Below, piece by piece: positions 10,606 through 20,580 of a stretch of DNA of 64,000 nucleotides (the stretch's first letter is position 1; each line of letters opens with the position of its first letter). The notes beneath the pieces are model-generated. The model saw only the letters and a list, made by a program, of their open reading frames with translations. It did not search any database and was not told the origin of the DNA. A program made the position numbers and the translations under genes. The stretch is from Anaeramoeba flamelloides. Lineage: Eukaryota; Metamonada; Anaeramoebidae. Where the stretch lies: assembly GCA_027625915.1 (NCBI GenBank), contig JANTQA010000015.1, positions 8,895,001 through 8,959,000 on the forward strand. Direction: 5' to 3'.

Positions 10606-12879
10606 TTGCAAAGTAATAAAATAAAATGATTATATTAGTTGATAAAAATATTTGGTTTTAAAAAGATTATTTTTGTTTTTTAAAACTTTTTTTCAAAATT
10701 TTTATTGTGAGAATAATTGATCCAAATATAAACTTTGTTTCAGTCAAAGGTACCAACATTTTTTTTGAATATCAATTATTTTATATAATTGAACTTTAAA
10801 GAACAAATAAGAAATAAGCCGAATAATACACATCAAAAAATTGTTGATATATGTCTGAAAGAAAACGAATTAATCAATAAATTTTCTTAAAAATTGAAAA
10901 ACTCAAATTCTTAGTACCCTATTGAGAAAAAAAACGATGTTCGTTTTGAACTTCTACTGGTATTTGAATAATAAATATGAAACATTTTTCACTTCATTTT
11001 CCCGTACTTTTCTTTTAGAAATCAAGTTCCCAAACGAAGTTTGTTGGCATTTGTGGTCTCTATTTGAAAAAGGAAATGAAAATGAAGTTAAAATTTTTCA
11101 CATTTATTAAGCAAATATCTCCGATCAAAGATCGAATTGAATTCCAATAGGAATAAATATGATTTCTCAACAATGATTTCCACAGGTTCAATAACCTTAG
11201 AATAACACATTTTTACCAAGTGACTATTGATCTTGCAATAAAAAAATTTTTTGCAAATGAATGACGTTTTAAAAAAAAAATCGAAAAATAAAAATGTGCA
11301 AAAATGTGAAAAAATGATTTCAATTTTGAAAATTTCCAAAATAAATTTTTTCTTCTAATATCTTTGCAAACCCTTTAAACACATGTATTTCACCCATTAC
11401 AACTGGGACCCTTTGACTGGAAAATAGTTTATATATGATTATTCCCAGATGATCTTTGTTTAAATACAGAAATAATATATTGTTTTCATTTTATAATGAT
11501 AATATAAATTTTAATTTGTTATTTGCTTTGTCATAGCACTAAATTTAATTAAAATTGGAAAATAAATTCATATTCAGTTTATAATTTTTATTTGTTTATT
11601 CATTAACTCGGTATTCATTAAATTGGTTTCCTTCACATGTGCAAGAGAAAGAAAAAAAAATCATTTTCATCCAAATTATAGAAACAGAAGCTAGTTCAAA
11701 ATTGAGATTTGAAGATAAAAAATTGCTAGATTGATTAAAATAGGATAAATTTCAATGGATTGAGTTATTGATTCTATTTTAATTATTAAAGTTGGAAAAA
11801 ACATCAAAATTTCATTATTTGTAAATTGAATTTTCCACAAAGAAATTAGGAGGTATTAAACATTTAAATTTCTTTTTTTTATTTAAATTATAATTTTTTG
11901 GTAAAATTCTTTCATTATAATGTAAAATTAAATTTCAATAAATAATGTTTTTTTTTCCATAACAACTAAATTCAAACAAAGAAAACAAAGCTAAAATTTG
12001 ATTTAATAACTAAACATTAAGAAATTATTCAGGAGTGAACACCCTTTTCCCCATTAAAGTAAAAAGAAGGAAATTCAACTTTTATAAACCCAAGTGAAAA
12101 AAACACTGCTAATTTAACTTTCATCATTATTTTTATTCGTAAAAAAATCAAAAAGTCATCCAAGTGAAAAGTTCAAAAAGCAATAGCTAAAATTACAGTT
12201 GCTGAAAAAAAGTAAGGAATAAAAGTTTTCAAAAGTGTGCTCATATTGTTTGGCTCACTCTTTTTTAACATTTTGAGGAACATTTTTAAAAACATGTAGT
12301 ACCCACTTTTTTAAATTAGCTTACAAAAGGAAATTTTTTTTCATTTTTAATTAACTTGTGAATGTATTTGTGTTTTTTCAACTAATTAAATGTGTTGAAA
12401 GATTATTTGGGAAATCGAAATATAAGACACTTCATTTATTAATTGAGAAATGGAAGTAATATAATGAACTTTGCAACGAAGGCGGGGAAAACATAAATTT
12501 CCTTGAAAATTATCAGTACGGTTGCTTCATTTACCCGTGCTGATGTTTTTGTTTATTTTTTTGAAATTTTTTTATATTGTTTTTGTAAATTACTATTGTT
12601 TTTTTTTGAAGACGCTCCCATTTTTTTTTTTAACTGCTGTTTTAAAAGATTTTTATTTTGTTATTCCTGAAAAATACAGTTCAGTAAAATTGTACTTTTC
12701 GAATCAAACAGTATTTAAAATAGATCATTTTACCAAATCATTTTTCCACAACCTTTCAAGTTCAATCACCTCATTTAAGAACTAACCCAACCAAATTTAA
12801 GGATTATTCATATTCGAAGGTCAGTGAATACTCTTTTTAAGTGCAGAAACATATTTATTGATTTAAAAGAAAGTTGAGT
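9263..12879. other. Long AT-rich intergenic region, only weak ORFs
   Basis: No gene that I can support. Two plus-strand open stretches have protein-like codon content: 10297-10521 (75 codons, no ATG, contains DSPQERTSKQY) and 10937-11110 (ATG start, 57 residues, contains NEVCWHLWSLFEKGNENE). Neither has a clear splice partner or recognisable domain. They may be remnants of old exons or elements. The stretch near 12560-12785 shares sequence with 23560-23650 in the opposite orientation and is repeat-derived. Confidence 0.4.
10541..10606. repeat. TA/TG microsatellite
   Basis: An interrupted run of TA dinucleotides changes into TATG and then TG dinucleotides. Simple-sequence repeat, no gene. Confidence 0.9.
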
Positions 12880-13086
12880 CTAGGGATCTTGTTTAAATTG
12901 AAAATTTAGGTTTTTTTTCAAAAATTTTCGGTTGGCAAAACCATTTTTCGGGTATTTAACATCTTTGTCATTTTTTAATGGCAATTCATTCAACGATTCT
13001 TCAAAATATAGAAACCATTCCCTTTCCTTTCTAATGTTTCGAACTTTGATTCTTCGTAGTTGAATTTTCAATTTTGCAATTTATTT
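12880..13086 (-). pseudogene. Exon-like coding fragment, function unknown
   Basis: On the minus strand a stop-bounded frame of about 68 codons reads like real protein: it mixes Arg, Glu, Trp, Pro, Gly and Asp (for example ERE-WFLYFEE-SLNELPL, then DKDVKYPKNGFANRKF) and ends in KQDP-stop. It has no ATG, so it is either a last exon whose partner I cannot place or a decayed gene. A second minus-strand fragment with similar quality lies at 13525-13683. I do not recognise the family. Confidence 0.3.
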
Positions 13087-13524
13087 TTCTTGGTGAGATC
13101 TTTAGAGTAATAATAATTTTTGCTTGATTGGCGTATTTTCGATTTTTTTGAGGAAAAGTTTCCCCTTTACACTCCCACACGCAATGTGTCCTAAATAGAA
13201 AATGCAATTTTTCAATTTTATTTGTGTAAATTTTTTTTTTTGAAGAAAATTACAAAATAAAAAGATAATTGAAAACGATAAAAAATTACTTAATACTTTT
13301 TTTATTTAGTTTTTTTTTCAATTTTTTTGGTATCAAGTAACAATTCTTTTTTTTTTGTTTTTAGGATTTTGTGTATTTGAGTTGGTTTGAACCTTTCCCC
13401 AATGATTGCACCAATGATTAGAAATATTGAGACTAGATCGCTAACTATTAGGTGGCGATTTGTGTTTCGTTGCACCAGTTTTTAATGAACTTACTTTGGA
13501 ATGTACTGTTATTTATTTGTAAGG

Positions 13525-13683
13525 CTATTCAAACCACAAAAATTTCCAATTCTTTTTTTGGTAGTAAATTGTAAATTGGTGATACTGGTCGATGTTGGAA
13601 ATATAAAAGTTTTTGTGTTCTACACAAAGGGATCTTTTTGTTGGAACTTTCTCGATTCCAAAATATTTTTTTTTCTTTATCAT
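13525..13683 (-). pseudogene. Small ORF or gene remnant beside the hairpin array
   Basis: An ATG at 13683 opens 52 residues ending in a TAG, with protein-like composition (EKVPTKRSLCVEH, then NFYISNIDQYHQFTIYYQ). A strong donor-like GTAAGTT lies about 50 bases beyond the stop, but the frame closes first. It might be an exon of the same broken gene as 12880-13086. It directly abuts the hairpin array that begins at 13713. Function unknown. Confidence 0.22.
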
Positions 13684-13712
13684 CTAAATTACTAATTTAC
13701 TATTAGTAATCA

Positions 13713-14463
13713 GAGTGAGTGTCGTAGAGTGCCTAGGTTTTTTTAATTTCTAAAATTAAAAAAAACCTAAGGGTGGTTTTCTTGAGGTTTTCTGTTTTAT
13801 TTGTTAAGTATTCTAGGTTTTTTTGAGGTTTTTTATTTTATTTTGAAGTGTTCTAGGTTTTTTTGAGGTTTTCTATTTTATTTGTGAAGTGTTCTAGGTT
13901 TTTTTTACTTTTTGAAATAAACCGAAAATTTATTAAAATTTTCTGTTTATTTCAAAAATTAAAAAAAACCTAACGAAAATCTATTGATTTTATAAATAAA
14001 CAGAAAACACAAGAAAACCTAATGCCTCTTTTCCAAAATTCAAAAGAATAGAGAAAAATCTTTGATTTTACTCAATTCTTTTAAATTCTGGAAAAGCAAA
14101 CAGCGATTTTTTTAAATTTGAGAAATAAACCGAAAATTAAATAAATTTTCGGTTTATTTCTCAAATTGAAAAAAAAACTAACAGAAAGTGCCGTCAAGTG
14201 CCGTAGAGTGCCTAGCTTTTCTTGAGGTTTTCTGCTTTATGTGTAAAATCTATCGATTTTCGTTAGGTTTTTTTTAATTTTTGAAATAAACAGAAAATTT
14301 TAATAAATTTTCGGTTTATTTCAAAAAGTAAAAAAAACCTAGAGCACTTCACAAATAAACAGAAAACTCAAGAAAAGCTAACGGCGGTTTTTTTTAATTT
14401 CAGAAATAAACCGAAAATTTATTAAATTTTCAGTTTATTTCAAAAAAAAAAAAAAACTAACGA
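13713..14463. repeat. Modular hairpin array, main locus
   Basis: About 750 bp built almost entirely of inverted repeats. Type A hairpins (13893-13974, 14103-14180, 14261-14343, 14382-14462) pair a GAAATAAACCGAAAATT-type arm with its complement over roughly 30 bp and a few-base loop. A type B hairpin (14028-14098) pairs TTTTCCA-AAATTCAAAAGAAT with ATTCTTTTAAATTCTGGAAAA. A ~40-bp unit (TTGAGGTTTTCT...TTTGTGAAGTGTTCTAGG) is tandemly repeated three times at 13777-13897. Its complement flanks another A hairpin at 14343-14381, so hairpins are nested. Units meet at CCTAG(G) or CCTAACG junctions, with a linker GTGCCGTCAAGTGCCGTAGA near 14187. Non-coding; I know of no named family with this layout. 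Confidence 0.8.
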
Positions 14464-16141
14464 CTGTAAGAGGATCTTTGATCACTCCCTTCAATCAATA
14501 AAAAAAAAATAAAGGGATATTTTTAATTTGAAAATGGAATTTTTGCTATTAGTTTCTTTTTTTTTCAACTCAAAGAAATTTGAAAGCAAAAGGAATCCAA
14601 CCTTTTTTTTGGAGTTAGTTTAAAAATCTCGTTTCATGATTAACGAAATTAAAAAAAAAATTATTTGATAATCCAAAATTTTCAAAAATTTAAAAAGTAT
14701 TTGCAAAAATATATTAAAAAAAAAAATAAAAAACTTTTTTAACGATTTTAATCTTCAAAATTAAATTGTTGAGTGGAAATATAAAATGATCAAGATCCTT
14801 TCCAAATAAAATAACTTAATTTTACAAACTTTAAAATTCAAAATTTTCTCTCAATTTTCGAAAATATAAAATCTCATTACTGCTGGTCATATCCAAATTA
14901 TTTTGAATGACCAGATAGCTTATCTCAAGTGTATCAATATACTTGAAAATAATTTTGATACGACCAAGCAGTGATAATTAAAAAAAATAATTTTTAAATT
15001 TGCCTTGTTTTGTTCGAAAATTCAAGTTTGTGATCAATTAATGTTTTTTTTAATTTTCCACAAAAATCCTAAAATTGTAATATCTTGGCTTTCCTTTAAT
15101 TGGGATTCTTAAAAATCATTTTTATTGACTAGGATATTGAATTCCAACCCCCACAGAGCATCAAATATGAATAGACCTTAAACAAACTCGTCGCCAAAAT
15201 CCACAACCACCAAATCTTTCAGTTTTATCCTAAAAAAAAACAACAAAAAAGAGACCAAGATTTTCTGAAAAACTGTATTTTGTAGAAAAGTATCTTAACG
15301 TGCAAAAATGATTTTAAAATTTTTCAATTTTTTTTGAAAAATGAAATGAAAAAAAATTTCACTTCATTTTGTATTTTTTAACTTTAGCCAATAGCCTAAA
15401 AATCATCTCTTGTAATTAGTGAACTTTATTTATTTATTTTGGTTTTTTTTTGGGATCTTTATTGGCTGAGATAAGAATCCTAAATGAAGCAATATTTCAG
15501 AATTGAAAAAAAAGTTAATCAGCTGAAAATTTATCCCATTAACATTCGACAAGAGAGGTCATTGGTCAAAACAATTTAAAAATAAATTTTGTTTCCTAAA
15601 GTTTAATAATGAGAGCGAATTAGATCTCCGAAAAATATCAATTCACATTGGGTTAAAAAAAAATCTTTTGGTTTTTCGTTCAATTAAAAGAAAAAAATAT
15701 TTTGGGTATCATTTGAAAAAAAATTGTTTGATTACAACTTGGAGAATGACAGTATTACTGTCAAAATAAACTTCGTTTTGTAAAAATAAACACACTCTTG
15801 AAAACTTTTCATTTCTACAACAATCAAAAAACTAAAATACTATTTAAAAATTTTAAAAAACCTACCAAAAGTCTGAAAAAACCTATTTATTTAGACACGG
15901 GTTATTGAACAAACTGTATTTACAAAACACAAGACAAACATTTTTCAAATCAAGAAAAACTAATAACAAAAATCTCTAATTGGTTTGTCGTTTGATGTTT
16001 CCATAAAAAATTGAAGAAACAATAAAAAAAAAAAACAAAAAAAATTATCCAACTAGATTGCCATAAAACAAATTCTTTTTCTTGATAAATTTACTTTAAT
16101 TTCAACAATCTTGTTTGAACTGAACCATTCATTGGCTACAT
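14464..16141. other. Intergenic, one small MITE, no gene seen
   Basis: AT-rich DNA downstream of the coiled-coil gene. Apart from the palindromic element at 14876-14978, I see no exon-like frame or RNA structure. Confidence 0.5.
14876..14978. mobile_element. ~103-bp palindromic MITE
   Basis: The left arm, CTGCTGGTCATATCCAAATT and onward, is mirrored at the right end by the complement of ACTGCTTGGTCGTATCAAAATT, with a few mismatches over ~30 bp. Terminal ATTA occurs on both sides. Foldback structure with no coding content. Confidence 0.45.
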
Positions 16142-17193
16142 TCAGCGGTTTAATAGAGAACTCGGCTTTGTTTTCATTCGTTTTTTTATTTTTGACAATT
16201 CAAATTGCTCAGAAGAAAAAAATTTGATTAACAAAAAGAAAAAGAGAAAAAGAAAAGGAAAAAGAAAAGGAAAAAGAAATTGAAAAAGAAGAAGAAAAGG
16301 TTAAAAAAGGAAGAAGTACCTTTTGTTTCATTAATTCGAGTGATCCTTCAAAAACTTGTAGAAAGCCAGGAGCCCATTTAATTCTACCAAACCTTTCGCC
16401 TGTTTTGTATAAAACATTACCTGAACAACTTGGAAGCTGACCGATATTTTTTTTTTTTTCTTCCAATTTTTCTTCTTGTGTCAATTCTTTTGGCTTTGCA
16501 TTTAATGTTTGCTGTATATGATTACATTGGTCTTCTAATTCCTGATTTGCCTCATTTAGTTTTGTGTTTATTTGCTTGTTTTCTGAAAGCCTTTCTTGTA
16601 AGGCGTCTTCAAGTGTTTGTACATGCACTTTTAATTCTTGGACCCCCTTTAATTCCAAGGACTTTTTCATTAATTCGTTTTCAAGCATTGTGACTTCGTC
16701 TTGTTCTTCTTGACATTTTTTTTGTAAGATCTCGGGGTTTTCTACATAGCCCGTGTTGAGCTGCTCAGTTATCCTTAATACCTCCTTTTCTGATTTTTTG
16801 ACTTCTTTTTGGATTTGTTGCACCTCGTCTAATGATTTCAGCAGCTGGCTGTATCTTTCTTGTGTTTGCTTATGCTTGTCGGATAAATTTTTGATTGTTG
16901 TCGATAAGACAGTTAAGTCTTTGTTTCTTTCCTTGATTTCCTTTCCAAACTTCCCAAGGATAAAATCTTTTTCTTGATAAAAATGTTTTTTTTGATCTTC
17001 TTTTTCCTATTGTGTTTGGGCAATTGCAAAAAAAGGAAAAAAAAAAAAGGAAAAAAAAAAAAAATTTTTATGATCTTGTTAATATTAAAACATTGGGTAA
17101 GATTTCAAATTAAACAAATAGAACTGAAGTTGTTCCTTCAGGTATTTTTAAAATCTTTACCTTTTGTAATTTTACTGGATCGTAATAACTCAT
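16142..17193 (-). CDS. Coiled-coil protein, three exons, function unknown
   Basis: Assembled from three exons: 17161-17193 (ATG, 11 codons, MSYYDPVKLQK), 17006-16320 (229 codons) and 16207-16142 (21 codons plus TGA). Donors are AAAAG|GTAAAG and AAAAG|GTACTT; acceptors are CAATAG| and TTCTGAG|; both introns (154 and 112 bp) are in phase 0. The 261-residue product is almost entirely heptad-rich coiled coil (for example LTVLSTTIKNLSDK and VTMLENELMKKSLELK). An unusual non-coiled stretch around residues 195-230 contains CSGNVLYKTGERFGRIKW and APGFLQVFEG. The C-terminus is basic. The composition suggests a structural or tethering protein, but I do not recognise a family. The intron before exon 3 is a long pyrimidine tract that stays open if read through, so annotating without the splice would give a false Phe/Ser tail. 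Neighbours are repeats. Confidence 0.75.
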
Positions 17194-20100
17194 CAGGCGA
17201 ACAATAATCAAGGATTAAAATAGAAAAAATGAAAAAATTTTTAATAAAACACAACAAGAATAGCACAAAAATTGTCGTCACTTTTTTTCCTTAGCAACAC
17301 TTTGTTTTTTTGAAATTGTTCCAAATTTTGAAGGTAATCACAAGATCACAATTCAACAACTTTCAATTAAAAAAAGATTTTCCCTTTTAAACTTTTAAAA
17401 ACATGTAATTTAAACAACTTTCCAATTTTTGGTTTTCATAAAAAGAGTTTTAGGTTATTGAAAGTTTACTACATTTTTTTCTTTTAGATAACTTTCATAA
17501 ATTTCAATTAAATTCAAAATGTTATCTTTTGTTAATTATTATTTTTATCCCTTTTTTTGGCTTACAGAAGTTTGTATCAAGTATTTGAAATTTGAAACAA
17601 TATGAAAGAATATCAAAAACTGAAATCTTGTAGACTGTCAGTCTGAAAGTTCGAAAAAGTCTTGAAAGTATTTGTATGGATTGTGCTATTCTTGTTGTGA
17701 ATACTCGAACGTCAAAAAAGAATTTTCTTGAAAATCAGGGTTAGTTTGAACAACAATTTTTTAATTTGTTGAGAAATGAATTTTAAAAGAACAAGCATTT
17801 TCTTTTTAAAATGTATAAATATTTTTAATATTTTGTGTATCTTTCTTTTGAGATGATATACCGATGGAAAAATAAAAGGGTTAAAATTTCCTAAATTTCC
17901 TTTTTTTTCAATTATGAAATTGGATTTTCTATAACGATTTACTATGTTCACCCAAAAGATATCTCAAAAAAGAATGAACAGATAAATAGAGATCACAAAT
18001 TACTAACTACTTTTTTGGAAAATCAGACTGAAAAAATAATAATATGAATAAGAAGTGAAAAATTTGTCCCTTTCTTCTGAAAATACCATTCTTTAATTGT
18101 TTTTTTATTCTTTAAGGTATCAACATCACCCAATTAAGAACCAGACAATAGTGTTAATTTGGATTAAACATAAACCATATAATTTTCGATCATTGAAATA
18201 CTTTTGAAAAATCTATTTTAACTACCGATAAATTTAAATAAATATTGAGGAATTTTTTGCTTCACCTATATTTTTTAAATCTTCTTTTAATAATTTTGAA
18301 TATAGTATTCTATTGGCTTGAATGCTGAGAAACTTTGTAAAATTAGTTGTTCCTTCAAAATATTCTTACTCTCAAGTTATTTTCAAAGTTGAGTTCATTG
18401 AGATTACCAAAATGGAAATTGAACTAAAAATTTCAATAAAGAAATATGAATTTATCAGTATTACCAAACTATAATTAATATTATTTTTACTAATGATCTA
18501 AATTAAAAATTGTCATATTTTAAAAATTTTTTTTTCAATTCGTTTTCAAAATCTATAAATAAAAAATCAAAATAATAGTACCGTAGAATTAATGTTTGGT
18601 ATACCCAAAACAAACTATTTTTTCATTTTATTAATTTATAATTTACTGAATAATTATCGCAATAAAAATTTCCAAAGGATGAATCTCAAAGTTAACTTTT
18701 TAAAGAAACTATTTTTATTTTAATTATATTTCCAAGTTTTTAAATACATTTACCCAAATAATCTATCTTTGTTGATTTATTTTTTTTTTTAAAATATTAA
18801 TTTTTTTAAGGAATGAATCAGCATTTCGTTACAAATTTATGAAAGATATATTTCAACTTTGAATTCTCAATATTGACAGTTCAAACTGTAACTTTATCTT
18901 GAAATACAGATTTTTTTCCAAAATTCATGGGATTTTCATGGATACCAGAATTTTTTATAATTGATCAGATTAATTAATAATATTATTTTGTTGAGTCAAA
19001 AATTTTCAGAAAAATAATTAAGACTCAATTACCACTAATAACTAGTTCTATTGTAGATACTCTTTGAATTGGAAGTCTCAAATTTAGTCATTTCAAAACT
19101 ATCTCTTTAAAAGAAAAGTAATTTTTCTTACCTAAACATATAACAATAAAACTAATTTAAATTCTACAAGAAATTAAAGAAAGATATTTTAAATATTAAA
19201 GTCAGAATATTGGAAACACAATCTTATAATTTGTCATAAAAGACAGATTTTTTATAAAAATAATCAAATGTTTTTATGAATATAAGTGATCAGTTTTTAT
19301 TGGTAAGAGCAGCTTATAGTAATAATTACTAATAGATTTTTTTGAGAAATTCAAACAATTAAGTACGAATTTGACTTTTTTTCAATAATATCATATTTAT
19401 ATTTTTACACTTTTCTACACTAGATAATAACATCTCAAGTGATTTCTTTGATCAATTTATTACACAATAAATCCAAAAAAGAAGATTAATAAGTGATAAG
19501 TTTACCAATTTTTTTTAAAAAATTTTTGTATAGGTTTGATTTTAAATTTTTTTTTTCAAAAAAAAATCAAATTTTTCAAATAAAAATAAACAATTTTTCC
19601 AAAATTTTAACCCCCTTTATAATGTTAATGGGAGTTGTTTTGAGGGTTTATTCATTATTATTATCATAAAATATTTTTAAATTTTTTTTATACAGAACCA
19701 TTTTTTCGAATTTTACAAATTTTTGTTTTTCTTTCACTTTTTCTTTTGTTTTTCTTTTGTGTTTTTAGTTTTGCTTTTTCAAATTTTTGTTTTTTTATGA
19801 AAATCTAAATTTCTTTTTTGAAAAATTTTTATATTTCATTTTCTTTTTTCTATATCAAAAATTTTTCATTTGTTTTTTTGCTTTTCTTTTTTTGCAAAAC
19901 TTCATTTGGAAAAAAAAAATCTTCGAAAAGATAAATAATCACAAAGAAAATTCAGAAGATGTAATATCTTTAATATGAATCTAATTATTAGCAAAAAAAT
20001 ATTCTTGTTGGTAACTTTTTTTCTATGTAAGTTCAATAATAAAAAATCCGTAATACCCATTTCAAAAATTGTTATGAACTTTTTGTTAGTTTTTGGTTTT

Positions 20101-20580
20101 ATTTTTTTTATAATTTTAAAAATATTAGGTTTTTATATCTTTAGAATAATTTAAAAGTGAATTAAAAATCAGATTTAATTATTAGTTGTTCTTAAATACT
20201 AAAGGATATTTTTTTTTTTCAATTTATTATTTCAGGTGAGTCAAAATTTTTGAATTGATATTTATTTTAGTTTTTGAATGTCTAAAGTAGAATATTTCAA
20301 TTTGAAATGAAATATTATCTAAATAACAAAAAATTTAAGAAACATTAAATAATACAACAAAAAAAAATTCCTTCTGCCATTTTGGGTATAAAGTTTTTGA
20401 TAAAAAATTTATTGTTAAAAACATTTTCGAACAATAAAAATAAAAGTAAAAATAAAAATAAAAATTAAAATTAAAAGGGAACAGAACATACATAAAAAAA
20501 GAAAAATGAAAACAAAAAACATAAGGTTAAATTATTAAAAAAGAAATTGTGATCATATTTAAAAAGAAAATAATTTCAAA
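17194..20580. other. Intergenic, diverged repeats only
   Basis: Upstream region of the coiled-coil gene and downstream region of the filamin/SPRY gene. It contains old repeat traces: 18335-18440 resembles 23825-23880, and 19165-19260 resembles 60245-60330. Frames are Phe/Lys/Leu-only and not convincing. No RNA gene seen. Confidence 0.5.

Noticed and set aside
13713-14463. CRISPR-like or satellite array
   Set aside because: Units are hairpins of differing types without unique spacers of constant length, and the genome is eukaryotic.
13732-14463. Internal telomere-like GTTAGG/CCTAAC words
   Set aside because: The words occur only singly at hairpin borders, never as tandem TTAGGG-type runs.
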